Positions 36,033 through 44,403 of a stretch of DNA of 64,000 bases are shown in pieces. The stretch's first letter is position 1; every line of letters begins with the position of its first letter. Under the pieces are notes generated by a model. It was not told the origin of the DNA. It saw nothing but the letters and a program-made list of their open reading frames with translations, and made no database searches. Where the stretch lies: NCBI RefSeq assembly GCF_013402875.1, contig NZ_CP058579.1:1612001-1676000 (forward strand), read 5' to 3'. Both the position numbers and the translations under genes were made by a program. The stretch is from Halorarum salinum. Lineage in GTDB: Archaea > Halobacteriota > Halobacteria > Halobacteriales > Haloferacaceae.

Positions 36033-36338
36033 TCAGTTGCCGACTTCGGGCGCGCTCTCGATGCGCATGCCGCCGATCTTGTCGATGATGTCGTCCAGTT
36101 TCTCGTCCAGTTCCTCCACGAACTCGGTGGTCCGCTCGGTCGTGATCGCACCCTGGCTCGACGGCTCGATGAGGTTCTCCTCCTCGAGCACGCGCAGGGA
36201 GTACCGGACCTTGTGGTGGGGGTAGCCGGTCTCGTTCGACATCTTTACGATCCCGATGGGTTCGTTCTCGATGACCATCCGGAGGACTTGGAGGTGCCGC
36301 TCCAGCATGTCCACCTCCTTCTCAAGTCGATCTATCAT
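36033..36338 (-). CDS. Winged-helix transcriptional regulator
   Basis: The 101-aa protein starts with an amphipathic helix (IDRLEKEVDMLERHLQVLRMV), then a winged-helix core IGIVKMSNETGYPHHKVRYSLRVLEEENLIEPS, and ends with a second helix (TEFVEELDEKLDDIIDKIGGM) likely used for dimerisation. It is typical of small haloarchaeal regulators. A TATA-like CTTTTAAAACCC lies about 30-35 nt upstream on the minus strand. It converges on the DUF7527-like gene and is divergent from purA. Targets unknown. Confidence 0.85.
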   Translation of the reverse strand: MIDRLEKEVDMLERHLQVLRMVIENEPIGIVKMSNETGYPHHKVRYSLRVLEEENLIEPSSQGAITTERTTEFVEELDEKLDDIIDKIGGMRIESAPEVGN

Positions 36339-36605
36339 GCCACATGTTAACTTGTGCGTCCGGGTTTTAAAAGTTACCCTCCGTCCCGGCGGGGACGCCG
36401 GAACGGACCGAAACCGGTCGGCGAACGGGTAGCACCCGGTCGTTGGGGGTGGGACAGGTTAACAGTTCCGTTCGCCCGGCCCCCGTTCCGATGCACGTCC
36501 GACCACAACTCGAACTGACCGCTTCGACTCATGGGCACGAACGTGGATGTTCGAGCGGGTCGGACCGTAATCGGTTTACCGGGTCGCGCGGAAGGGAGCG
36601 ACGGT

Positions 36606-37928
36606 ATGACCGTAACCATCGTCGGCTCCCAGCTCGGGGACGAGGGGAAGGGGGCGCTCGTCGATCTCTGGGGCGGGGAGGCCGACGTCGTCGTCCGGTA
36701 TCAGGGCGGCGACAACGCCGGCCACACCGTCGTGGAGGGCGGCGAGGAGTACGCGCTCTCGCTCGTTCCCTCGGGCGCCGTCCGCGACAAGGTCGGCGTG
36801 CTCGGCAACGGCTGTGTCGTCAACCCTCGAACGCTGTTCGAGGAACTCGAGGCGCTCCGCGAGCGGGGACTCGACCCCGACGTCCGCGTCGCCCGCCGCG
36901 CGCACGTCATCCTCCCGTACCACCGGCGCCTCGACGGGATCGAGGAGGAGGCGAAGGCCGACTCGGACGTGAAGGTCGGCACGACCGGCCGCGGCATCGG
37001 CCCGACCTACGAGGACAAGGCCGGTCGCCGGGGGATCCGCGTCGGCGACCTGCTCGACCCCGACGTGCTCCGCGAGCGACTGGAGTACGCCGTCCCGCAG
37101 AAGCGCGCGCTGATCGAGGACGTGTACGGCCTCGAGGCGGGCGAGGAGTGCGACGTCGACGCGCTCCACGGGGAGTTCGCGGCGTTCGGCGAGCGCCTCC
37201 GCGAGAACGACATGCCCGTCGACGCCGGGGAGTTCCTCCACGAGCAGTGGGCCGCCGGGCGGAACGTCATGTTCGAGGGCGCCCAGGGGACGCTCATCGA
37301 CGTCGACCACGGCAACTACCCGTACGTCACCTCCTCGAATCCGACCGCCGGTGCCGCCGCGGTCGGCTCCGGGGTCGGTCCGACCGTCGTCGGCCGGGGG
37401 GAGGTCGTGGGCGTCGTGAAGGCGTACCTCTCGCGGGTCGGCGAGGGGCCGCTCCCGACCGAGCTCGACGGCGAGGACGAGGAACTGGCCGACTTCATCC
37501 GCGAGAAGGGCGGGGAGTTCGGCACCGTCACCGGCCGCCCGCGCCGCATCGGCTGGCTCGACGTGCCGATGCTCCGGCACGCCTCCCGGGTGAGCGGGTT
37601 CACCGGCGTCGCCGTCAACCACGTGGACGTGCTCGCCGGCCTGGACGAGCTGAAGGTCGGACACGCGTACGAACTCGACGGCGAGCGGCTGGAGACGATG
37701 CCCGCGACGACCCAGGAGTGGGCCCGCTGTGAGCCCGTGCTCCGCGAGTTCGAGCCGTGGCCCGGGGTCGACTGGGACGCCGTGGCCGAGGAGGGGTACG
37801 CGGCGGTCCCGGACGGCGCCCGGGAGTACCTCGAGTACGTCGAGGAGCAGGTCGACGCGCCCGTCTACGCGGTCGGCGTCGGCCCCGACCGGGACGCGAC
37901 GGTCGTCCGCGCGAACCCCTGGGAGTAG
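36606..37928 (+). CDS. purA: Adenylosuccinate synthetase
   Basis: The 440-aa enzyme joins IMP and aspartate with GTP in AMP synthesis. Motifs are the N-terminal GDEGKG GTP-loop (about residue 12), GGDNAGHTVV containing the catalytic His, TTGRGIGPTYEDKAGRRGIRV (IMP site), FEGAQGTLIDVDHGNYPYVTSSNP, and GRPRRIGWLD. ATG 36606 places GDEGKG correctly; the longer frame adds an unrelated N-terminus. GTTTACC 30 nt upstream supports leaderless transcription from this start. Confidence 0.97.
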   Translation: MTVTIVGSQLGDEGKGALVDLWGGEADVVVRYQGGDNAGHTVVEGGEEYALSLVPSGAVRDKVGVLGNGCVVNPRTLFEELEALRERGLDPDVRVARRAHVILPYHRRLDGIEEEAKADSDVKVGTTGRGIGPTYEDKAGRRGIRVGDLLDPDVLRERLEYAVPQKRALIEDVYGLEAGEECDVDALHGEFAAFGERLRENDMPVDAGEFLHEQWAAGRNVMFEGAQGTLIDVDHGNYPYVTSSNPTAGAAAVGSGVGPTVVGRGEVVGVVKAYLSRVGEGPLPTELDGEDEELADFIREKGGEFGTVTGRPRRIGWLDVPMLRHASRVSGFTGVAVNHVDVLAGLDELKVGHAYELDGERLETMPATTQEWARCEPVLREFEPWPGVDWDAVAEEGYAAVPDGAREYLEYVEEQVDAPVYAVGVGPDRDATVVRANPWE

Positions 37929-38361
37929 GTCCGCTATTCGACCGGTTTCGTGGCGGGCGACCGCTTCGGCCACGCTGGTCGTCCCGACTGACCTCCTGCG
38001 ACGGGAAGCGACCGGACCGGACGCCGATCGGCCGCACTCCCGACGGCACGAGCCTCGGGATGGCGTTCGGGGCGGACGACTCGGCGGCTCCGACCGCGTT
38101 GGTGGGTCTTGTTCGAACGCGATCCGGGGGAACGGTCGCTACGAGGTCCTGCGCGGCTACCACGGGTGCGCGAACCACGCGAACCGCCGACTGCAACCGC
38201 CGAAACGTGGTAGCTCGCCAAGGACTTCCGTCGAAAACCAGCTACTCCGAACGACGTGCGATCACACGGCGTGCGACACGGCGCGTTTAGACCGATGATA
38301 AGCGGTCCGTTTCACTGAAAGGGTCATGGGGGTATAACAGACCGCGCCGACACCTTCGTCC
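37929..38361. other. Non-coding interval between purA and the lipoprotein gene
   Basis: No gene is supported in these 433 bp; open frames are Arg/Ser-rich on both strands and have no start context. The last part carries a plausible promoter for the lipoprotein gene (GGTATAAC at about 38331-38338). Nothing else is recognised. Confidence 0.6.
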
Positions 38362-39135
38362 ATGGACGGAGAGACGAATCGCGCCAGGCGGAGAGCACTC
38401 CAAACGATCGGCAGCGTCGCCGTCGCCGGTCTCGCCGGCTGTAGTTCGCCGGGGTCGTCGACCCCCACACGGGAGCCGACCGACACCCCGACGGCCGCGT
38501 CGACGCCGACGGAGGCGTCGACCGAGACCGCCACGCACGAACACACTGACGCCGCGCACACCCCCGAACACACGGACGCAGGGCCGCCCGACTCCGTCGA
38601 GTTCGCCCAGAATCCGGAGGAGATCCACCCGACGCTGGTCGAGGAGACGTCGGTCCCCTCGGACGAGGTCCTGCTCGGGTACCGCCTCGAGGACTCGTCG
38701 CTTCCGTTCACGACCGAGGTGTATCACGCGCCGGAGGACGCCGAGGTTCACGCCACGAAGACCTACGACACCCAGGATCTCAGCCAGGTGGACCTGCTCC
38801 CCGAGTCACCACGGGCGCTCGACACCGTCGACACCGACCAGGAGGACGTCCACTACGGGACGACGACCGTCGGTGAACCACTGAAAGTCACCCTCGTCGC
38901 GCGTCACGACGGCGAGACGTTCGACTGGAGCGCCTGGGATCGCACCGGCTATCCCCACGACGGCCACGACGAGGAGGATCCCGCGCTGGAGGTCGACTGC
39001 TACTGCGGCGGCATGATCTACACCGCCCCCAGCGGTGGCACGTGGGCGCGGGTGATCCAGGTGACCCCCACCGAACGCGTCGACCCCGGCACGACCATCG
39101 CGGTCAACTGGACCTCGAGCAGGGTCTCGACCTGA
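38362..39135 (+). CDS. Putative secreted lipoprotein
   Basis: The 257-aa precursor has RRRALQTIGSVAVAGLAGC: a twin-Arg-like start, hydrophobic core and a lipobox (LAGC) with Cys at about residue 27. A Thr/Pro/Glu-rich linker (TPTREPTDTPTAAS) and a His-containing stretch (HEHTDAAHTPEH) follow, then a globular domain ending with DCYCGGMIYTAPSGGTW. It would be lipid-anchored on the outer face of the membrane. I recognise no family for the globular part. TATA-like GGTATAAC lies about 30 nt upstream of ATG 38362. Confidence 0.8.
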   Translation: MDGETNRARRRALQTIGSVAVAGLAGCSSPGSSTPTREPTDTPTAASTPTEASTETATHEHTDAAHTPEHTDAGPPDSVEFAQNPEEIHPTLVEETSVPSDEVLLGYRLEDSSLPFTTEVYHAPEDAEVHATKTYDTQDLSQVDLLPESPRALDTVDTDQEDVHYGTTTVGEPLKVTLVARHDGETFDWSAWDRTGYPHDGHDEEDPALEVDCYCGGMIYTAPSGGTWARVIQVTPTERVDPGTTIAVNWTSSRVST

Positions 39136-39434
39136 CGAACCGGGCTCACGCCCGGTCCATCCCTTCGGACCACGCTACCGGCCCGACCCGCGCTCGGCAC
39201 GAACGGCCCCGCCCGGCGAACTCGAACATCGCATGGGAACCAGCGCGGAGAGTACCCTCGAAGACGTGTTCTGGGAATCTCGACCCACTGCGCATGCGAC
39301 GCTGGGAGCTGCTTAGTGGACGGGGGTCACGTCCGAAACTGGCTTCGAGTCCGCAGCCCCGTAAGCGGGCGGCCTTTCGGATCACTCCTGATCGCGCTGG
39401 CAGACCCGGCGGCGACGACTACCCGCACGGAGCA
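39136..39434. other. Interval without recognised gene
   Basis: About 300 bp between the lipoprotein stop and the small zinc protein stop. The only open frame, on the minus strand at 39146-39385, encodes Arg/Ser-rich sequence with no family features and is not accepted. No repeat or RNA gene recognised. Confidence 0.5.
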
Positions 39435-39590
39435 TCACCCCCGTCGGTGGACGTTTACGAAATGAACGCACTGGTCGTCCCGCCGGTCCCGCTGATGGGC
39501 CTCGACCTCGGCGAACACCTCGGCGAATTCGGCGGCCACCGCCGTCCGAAACGAACAGTCGGTACAGTCGAGTTCGTAGAACGGCGCCAC
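39435..39590 (-). CDS. Small zinc-binding-type protein (51 aa, GTG start)
   Basis: A 51-codon frame starts at GTG 39590 and reads APFYELDCTDCSFRTAVAAE, then FAEVFAEVEAHQRDRRDD, ending HFVNVHRRG. It contains a CxxC pair and a downstream EAHQR...HFV arrangement that could supply His ligands for zinc, like short zinc-finger proteins in haloarchaea. The gene follows the HalOD1 gene by 18 bp on the same strand, so the two probably form an operon. It is short and starts with GTG, so it is easily missed. Confidence 0.75.
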   Translation of the reverse strand: MAPFYELDCTDCSFRTAVAAEFAEVFAEVEAHQRDRRDDQCVHFVNVHRRG

Positions 39591-39608
39591 GGCTCCCCGT
39601 CGTACTGA

Positions 39609-39866
39609 TTACCGGTCCGCGGAGACGTCGACCGAGCCGTCGGCCGAGACGCTCACGTCGTACCCGTAGTAGGTGAACTCGATCCGAAGCGGCGATCGGT
39701 CGCTTCCCGCATCGGCAGTCCGAACGAGGTCGTTCAGCGCCTCCGGATCGACCGCCTCGAAAAGCGGGACGTCGAGGTTCGTCGAGTCGGTGTCCTCGCG
39801 GGCCGCAACTGCTTCGATCACTGCGTTACTGGGCGAAACATCTCGAACGGCTGGTTTGACACTCAT
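39609..39866 (-). CDS. HalOD1 output-domain protein
   Basis: The 85-aa protein is a single HalOD1 domain: SPSNAVIEAVAAREDTDSTN at the start, VPLFEAVDPEALNDLV in the middle and IEFTYYGYDVSVSADGSVDV at the end. HalOD1 is an output module specific to haloarchaea, found alone or fused to receiver domains; its biochemical role is unresolved. The adjacent 51-aa zinc protein is likely co-expressed. Confidence 0.92.
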   Translation of the reverse strand: MSVKPAVRDVSPSNAVIEAVAAREDTDSTNLDVPLFEAVDPEALNDLVRTADAGSDRSPLRIEFTYYGYDVSVSADGSVDVSADR

Positions 39867-40036
39867 TCTGCGTGCACCGGATCGAGGCTACGTTGGACAA
39901 AAACGCTGTTGGAACACCTCCTTTCGGATCCATCGCAAGAAAGCGCCAACGTACTCGATTCTGGCATACACGTCGAACCGAGTGCAACGAACCCGTTTCG
40001 CACTGGTTCCGAAGCGGCCCTTCTCGCTCTCGGTGC

Positions 40037-40513
40037 TTACACGTCCGGAGGTGGGACGTCGAAGTAGTCCGAGGCCTTGGTGTACTCGTCCCGCATGAGA
40101 ATCTCGTCGGTGACCGTGTAGCCCATCCCGTCGAGTTGCTGGGCGATGCGGGTGATGTCGTCGTTCGAGGATCCGATGACCCTGATGTGGACGTTCTCCC
40201 GGCCGGTCATGAGCTCCCGGACGTCGAGGACGCCCTCGAGGTCGAGCGTCTCGGTGATCAGGGCTTCGCGGTCGGTGATCGAGACCGTACAGATGAACAG
40301 CACGTGCAACGGGAAGCCCACCCGCTCGTGATCGAGTTCGGGACGATACCCCTCGATGACGTCGTGGTCCTCCAACCGAGCGATGCGCTTGCCGACGGTG
40401 CTGGCCGAGACGCCGACGCGTTCGCTGATCGCGGCGTTCGTGTTGTTACGTGCGTCCTTCTGTACCTCGTAGAGGATGGCTCGATCGATGTCGTCGAGGT
40501 CCGGGTCAGTCAT
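40037..40513 (-). CDS. Lrp/AsnC family transcriptional regulator
   Basis: The 158-aa protein has an N-terminal helix-turn-helix (LDDIDRAILYEVQKDARNNT, then VSASTVGKRIARLEDHDVIEGY) and a C-terminal ligand-binding RAM-type domain (HVLFICTVSITDREALITE, NVHIRVIGSSNDDITRIAQQL). This is the standard Lrp/AsnC size and order; members respond to amino acids or similar effectors. TATA-like ACCATAGG lies about 28 nt upstream of the ATG at 40513. The target genes cannot be identified from the window. Confidence 0.93.
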   Translation of the reverse strand: MTDPDLDDIDRAILYEVQKDARNNTNAAISERVGVSASTVGKRIARLEDHDVIEGYRPELDHERVGFPLHVLFICTVSITDREALITETLDLEGVLDVRELMTGRENVHIRVIGSSNDDITRIAQQLDGMGYTVTDEILMRDEYTKASDYFDVPPPDV

Positions 40514-40931
40514 CGGGGAGTCGTACGACCGGCTCGGAGAAACCTATGGTCATCGATCACCCGTACCGGTTGTATTTGTTATGTAGTTTAGAACCCCGGA
40601 CGGCTTTCGATTTAACCGTCCATATGTGGATCTGCTTAGCAATCCGCAACGCCCTATAAGTGCCCGGCGTGCGGGCGAGCGTCCCCCGTTCGATGAACGG
40701 AAGAGGGACGACTTCGACCGACCGGGACTGTGGCACGCATCCCCGTGGGAACGCCGAGTCCGAACTCCTGAACGATCCATAGCGTCCCCGTTCTCGACGG
40801 GGAGGCGGCACCACCGATCCCCGTTCGGGGGTTCCGACGGAGCCAGGTTTCCCGCTTCCCGGTCCCACGCACGCGTGTTCGCCCCCATCGAACCCGTAGG
40901 CTTTTGGCCGGTCCGGGCGCACGACCCGACA
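40514..40931. other. AT-rich to structured intergenic region upstream of the Trm112 gene
   Basis: This 418-bp gap contains no supported coding frame. Its first 150 bp are AT-rich and carry the Lrp promoter and an orphan TATA-like CTATAAG at 40654-40660. The remainder holds several short perfect hairpins, listed as a candidate RNA. The Trm112 gene has its own TATA-like GCTTTTGG about 32 nt before its start. Confidence 0.55.
40680..40860 (+). ncRNA. Candidate structured non-coding RNA
   Basis: Downstream of the CTATAAG box there is about 180 nt without coding potential but with hairpins CCGTTC-gat-GAACGG, CCCCGT-tctcg-ACGGGG (40786-40802) and CCCC-gttc-GGGG (40819-40830), plus a possible long-range GGACT/AGTCC pairing. 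Boundaries are estimated. It does not resemble SRP RNA or RNase P RNA. It could also be only a long 5' leader of the Trm112 gene. Confidence 0.25.
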
Positions 40932-41120
40932 ATGAAGGAGTCCCTGTTGGACATCATCTGCTGCCCGCTCGACAAGCACGACCTCGAACTCTCGGTCGAC
41001 GAGCGCGAGGACGACGAGGAGATCGTCTCGGGGACGCTCACCTGCACCGACTGCGGCGAGGCGTACCCCATCGAGGACGGCATCCCGAACCTCCTCCCGC
41101 CGGACATGCGGGAGGCGTAA
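40932..41120 (+). CDS. Trm112-like zinc-ribbon protein (methyltransferase activator family)
   Basis: The 62-aa protein matches the Trm112/YcaR family: start KESLLDIICCPLDKHDLEL with the first Cys pair, then TCTDCGEAYPIEDGIPNLLP at the C-terminus. Archaeal Trm112 binds and activates several class I methyltransferases that modify tRNA, rRNA and release factor. Here both Cys pairs are present (CC and CxxC). ATG 40932 gives the typical length. Confidence 0.9.
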   Translation: MKESLLDIICCPLDKHDLELSVDEREDDEEIVSGTLTCTDCGEAYPIEDGIPNLLPPDMREA

Positions 41121-41161
41121 CCACGCGAAGGTTTATTGTCCGGATGCCGCCATCCACGGAC

Positions 41162-41761
41162 GTGTCCTCGGAACCGCTCCGGGTCGTCCTCAACGGCGAC
41201 CGCCTGAACGCCGCGGACGCCCCCGCCACGTTCGCAGCCGACGGGCCGTTCACCGTCGTCCTCGACAACCGGGGGGCGGCCGTCCACGTCCACCTCCGGT
41301 TCCGCGACCGCCTCGCCGAACTCACGGCCGTCGGCGAGACGAACCACTACGTGGACGACGGGGAGACCCACCGGGTCAGGGTCGAGGCGGCGGACGTCCC
41401 CGAACCGGTCTCGGGCCGCCTCGACGTGATCACCGGCCACGGCACGGACGGGACCGGGGTTGACGTGACGCTCTCGCCCCGCGAGGGGCCGCGCGGCGTC
41501 GACGTCGACGAGTCGCTCTCGCGGCCGCGCGGGAGCGAGGCCGGGGACGGGACGACGGGGTACGGCGGATCGGACGCCGGCGAGCGGTCGATCGGTACCC
41601 TCGGGTTCGACTCGACGACGCTGCTCGTCGCCGCGTTCGCGGCCCTCGCGCTCGCGGTCGGCGTCGCCGCCGCGGCGACGCTGGGGAGCACCGTGGTCAC
41701 GCTCGGACTGGTCGCGGTCGTCCTGGCGGTCGCGGCCGCGACGTACGTGCTCCTGAACTGA
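41162..41761 (+). CDS. Haloarchaeal membrane-anchored protein, DUF7524-like
   Basis: The product is about 199 aa. Residues 1-95 form a beta-rich domain (RVVLNGDRLNAADAPATF, VHVHLRFRDRLAELTAVGETNHYV), a short acidic linker follows, and the C-terminus has two helices (TTLLVAAFAALALAVGVAAAATL and VTLGLVAVVLAVAAATYVLL). I choose GTG 41162 over ATG 41144 because GTTTATTG at about 41131 is a TATA-like box whose expected transcript start falls near 41160, and because the family begins SSEPLxV. Function unknown. Confidence 0.78.
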   Translation: MSSEPLRVVLNGDRLNAADAPATFAADGPFTVVLDNRGAAVHVHLRFRDRLAELTAVGETNHYVDDGETHRVRVEAADVPEPVSGRLDVITGHGTDGTGVDVTLSPREGPRGVDVDESLSRPRGSEAGDGTTGYGGSDAGERSIGTLGFDSTTLLVAAFAALALAVGVAAAATLGSTVVTLGLVAVVLAVAAATYVLLN

Positions 41762-41814
41762 GGCGGCCGAAAAACCGGGTTCGCTCCCGGTCGGGGCCCG
41801 GCGTCGGTTCCGCG

Positions 41815-42966
41815 TTACTCGTCGTCCCGTTCGGTCGGGATCCCGCAGAGGTCGCCCGACTCGTCCGTTCGCTTCGCCCGCAGGTAGCGCGTCCGGTAGC
41901 GGTTCGCGCCCTCCGCGACGTCTGCCTCGCGGATCCCGCCGACGCGACCCTCCGCGACCGCCTCGAGGACGGCCTCGATCTGCTCCTTCTCGCTCGGCGT
42001 GAGCGTGAACGTGTACTCGCGCTCCGCCTCCCGCTCCAGTTTCGTCCACGTGCGCGAGGCCGCGACGACGACCGAACACGGCTCGCGGCAGGGGAAGGGG
42101 CCGTCCCCGCCGTCGGCGGCCAGGTCGTCGCCCGCCTCGTACTCCCACTCGCGGCGCTTCAGGCACTGTGAGTCCACGCAGCACGCTTCGGCCACGTGCT
42201 CGACGGCCTCCCGCGGCAGTTCGTCCACGACGTCGTAGATGCCCGTTTGGCGCTCCGCGGTCTCGCGCCAGTGGCTGACGTCGAGGTCCCCCTCGCGCTC
42301 GCGGTACCAGTTCGCCACCGTCGCGGGGTAGAACGCCTCGACCGCCTCGAGGACGGCGCGGGGGCCGAGGTCGGGGAACGCCCACCCCGTCCGCAGCGAC
42401 GGCGCGGTCTTCAGCGGCCGGTACCGGCCGTCGCCGTCCAGTTTCGCGATCTCGCGCGCGTCGAGCGGGTCGTCGTGTGAATCGAGTTCCGCGACGTCCC
42501 GGCCCGCGTCGTCGACGTGGCGGAGGTCGTACCGGCGCGCGCCGTCCGCGCCGAGCGTCGCCTCGATCCGGAGCTGACCCCACTCGGTGACGAGCCCCTC
42601 GCGGAGCGCGTCGTACCGCTCCGGAACCGGACGGTCGTCCGCCGCCTCGGCGCGGCGGAGGAACGCACGGCGGGGGGAGCCGCGTCGCCCGACCTCGCGC
42701 TCCCAGAAGTACCAGTTGGTGACGTACGGCGAGCCCTCCGCGTGGGTTCGTAGCTCCGGCTCCGGGAGCCCCGCGGCGGTCACGTCGGGCGTCTCGAACC
42801 GGTAGCCGCCGTCGGCGTCACGGGAGACGGCCAGCCCCTCGAACGCGACGCCGTCGCTCCCGGTCGCGTCGGCCGCTCGCTCGGCGTCGTCGGCTCCCTC
42901 GGCCCCGCCGCTCCCCGACTCCGCGTCCACGGCGGTCACGAGCGCGTCGAACTGTGCGGCCCGCAT
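41815..42966 (-). CDS. DR2241-type iron-sulfur protein associated with CbiX
   Basis: The 383-aa protein lies immediately downstream of cbiX with no gap, a pairing common in haloarchaea. Its C-terminal third has clustered cysteines (AEACCVDSQCLKRREWEYE and PFPCREPCSVVVAASRTW) that fit the 4Fe-4S region of DR2241-type proteins. N-terminal parts include SPYVTNWYFWEREVG and WYREREGDLDVSHWRE. It probably assists the chelatase step of cobalamin/sirohaem synthesis, but its reaction is not established. The ATG at 42966 touches the CbiX stop. Confidence 0.88.
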   Translation of the reverse strand: MRAAQFDALVTAVDAESGSGGAEGADDAERAADATGSDGVAFEGLAVSRDADGGYRFETPDVTAAGLPEPELRTHAEGSPYVTNWYFWEREVGRRGSPRRAFLRRAEAADDRPVPERYDALREGLVTEWGQLRIEATLGADGARRYDLRHVDDAGRDVAELDSHDDPLDAREIAKLDGDGRYRPLKTAPSLRTGWAFPDLGPRAVLEAVEAFYPATVANWYREREGDLDVSHWRETAERQTGIYDVVDELPREAVEHVAEACCVDSQCLKRREWEYEAGDDLAADGGDGPFPCREPCSVVVAASRTWTKLEREAEREYTFTLTPSEKEQIEAVLEAVAEGRVGGIREADVAEGANRYRTRYLRAKRTDESGDLCGIPTERDDE

Positions 42967-43848
42967 TCAGTCGTCAGCCTCCGGGGCGGCGACCCGCGTC
43001 GTCTCGCGGACGTCCTCGACGGCGTCCCCCACGTCGGCGCCGGCGTCCGCGGCGCGCTCGAGCAGCACGTCGGCCAGCAGGGGTTCGGTCCCGACGGCGC
43101 CCGCGTACCAGACGCGGTGGCCCGCCACCTCGGCGGGCACGTCGTAGCCCGTCCGGTAGTCGTCGGTGAGCCCCACGTCCTCGGGGATGTCCTCCTGGGT
43201 GTGGAACCCGTCGGCGACGAACAGGGGGACGAGCACGACGTCCTCGCTCCCGAAGTGGTCGGGGAGGTCGTCCACCTCGGGCTCCTCGTCCATGTACAGC
43301 GCCTCGACCTCGTCGAAGCGGTCCATCGACCGGACGCGCCCGGCGTGGTACTCGATCGCCTTCGCGGAGTTCTCGTTCCGCTCGGTGCCGTGGCCGACGA
43401 CGGCGAAGCCGAACCCCTCCCCCACGTCGGGGTCGCCCGTCACGCTCTCGGCGCGCCGGACCAGCACGTCGGTCATCGACCCGTGGGTGCCGACCGGGCC
43501 GCAGTAGTGGACCGTCTGGCCGGTGTCCGTCGCGGCGTAGGTCGCCACGTCCGCCGAGAGGCCGTCCGACTCCCAGTCGGCCACGTCCCAGCCCTCCAGC
43601 CGGAGTTCACGGGGGATGACCTGCTCGGTGAAGTAGCCCTCGGAGATGAACATCGGGACGACGTACACCTCCTCGGCGTCCACCGTTCGGAGCACCTCCC
43701 GGAGGTTCGGCTCCTCCTTCCAGAAGCCGGTCCTGACCTCGTCGAACGCGCCGGTCGCGCGGACCGTGTCCGCGTGCTCGTGGGTCGGCGCGCTCGAGTC
43801 GGGGTTCAGGTGGGACCCGTGGGCGACGACGACCAGCGCCTGACTCAT
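42967..43848 (-). CDS. cbiX: Sirohydrochlorin cobaltochelatase (CbiX family, two-domain)
   Basis: The 293-aa protein begins ALVVVAHGSHLNPDSSAP, the CbiX N-terminal His motif, and has a second copy of the fold beginning GFAVVGHGTERNENSAKAIEY, each with metal-site His. VYVVPMFISEGYFTEQVIP and VVLVPLFVADGFHTQEDIP are the paired conserved segments. The enzyme inserts Co into sirohydrochlorin in the early-cobalt route to cobalamin. The two-domain length matches the long archaeal CbiX forms. The DR2241-type gene follows directly. Confidence 0.93.
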   Translation of the reverse strand: MSQALVVVAHGSHLNPDSSAPTHEHADTVRATGAFDEVRTGFWKEEPNLREVLRTVDAEEVYVVPMFISEGYFTEQVIPRELRLEGWDVADWESDGLSADVATYAATDTGQTVHYCGPVGTHGSMTDVLVRRAESVTGDPDVGEGFGFAVVGHGTERNENSAKAIEYHAGRVRSMDRFDEVEALYMDEEPEVDDLPDHFGSEDVVLVPLFVADGFHTQEDIPEDVGLTDDYRTGYDVPAEVAGHRVWYAGAVGTEPLLADVLLERAADAGADVGDAVEDVRETTRVAAPEADD

Positions 43849-43997
43849 GGGCGGGAGCAGGGGGGCGGCGGCCTTATCGCCTTCGACAGCCCCCGATCAC
43901 GCTCGACGGCTCCCGACCGCCTCGACTCGCGCCGACCCACACGGTCACCCCGCGGCGCTGCCGATGTAGGGATCGATCCGGTCCCCGGAAAACGAGC

Positions 43998-44032
43998 ACG
44001 GCGGCCGTCTCCGCGGCCGCCGTCGATCGACG
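43998..44032. repeat. GC-rich hairpin followed by a 12-bp palindrome
   Basis: ACGGCGGCCG and CGGCCGCCGT form a perfect 10-bp stem around a 6-nt loop (43998-44023), overlapping the palindrome CGTCGATCGACG (44021-44032). The site lies upstream of cbiX and downstream of the 90-aa membrane protein gene, so it may act as a transcript-end or regulatory structure. No T-run follows on the minus strand. Confidence 0.45.
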
Positions 44033-44098
44033 AGGAACGGGCGAGGGGGGAGGGCCGAACGGGGGACCGTTCCGACGGTGCGAACGCGGCCCGCCGCG

Positions 44099-44371
44099 TC
44101 ACACCTCCACGCAGACGGTCGTCCGGGGGACGCAGAGCCGACGGCGGCGACGCGAGTCGCGCCCGTCCCCGCGTCGTCGGAGCCCCGCGAGCAGGTAGCC
44201 GGCCGCGAGCAGCGCGGCCACGCCTGCGGCGACCGCAGGCGCCGTCGTCGCCAGCACGCCCGCCACCACGGCGAGTGCGACCCCGAGCGACGTTGCGAGC
44301 GACCCGTCGGTCCGCGGGCCCCGAAGCGATTCCAGCAGCGGATCGTTCGTGTCCGGTGGCTTCGGCCTCAT
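44099..44371 (-). CDS. Small two-helix membrane protein (90 aa)
   Basis: ATG 44371 opens a 90-aa protein with two hydrophobic helices (ATSLGVALAVVAGVLATTAP and VAAGVAALLAAGYLLAGL) and a C-terminal Arg-rich tail that includes two Cys. No family recognised. The upstream region carries two palindromes (44404-44443) overlapping the probable promoter, so the gene may be tightly regulated. Confidence 0.62.
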   Translation of the reverse strand: MRPKPPDTNDPLLESLRGPRTDGSLATSLGVALAVVAGVLATTAPAVAAGVAALLAAGYLLAGLRRRGDGRDSRRRRRLCVPRTTVCVEV

Positions 44372-44403
44372 GCAGGTGAACGGTGGCGCCCCGGCCCCAA
44401 AAG

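Noticed and set aside
39340-39375. TTCGAGTCC resembling a tRNA T-loop
   Set aside because: The flanking bases do not form a T stem, and no acceptor, D or anticodon arms can be drawn.
39146-39385. Minus-strand 79-aa frame
   Set aside because: Arg/Ser-rich with no conserved features, no promoter and no link to neighbours.
40557-40979. Minus-strand 140-aa frame over the Lrp-Trm112 gap
   Set aside because: It runs into the Trm112 gene on the other strand and lacks coding character.
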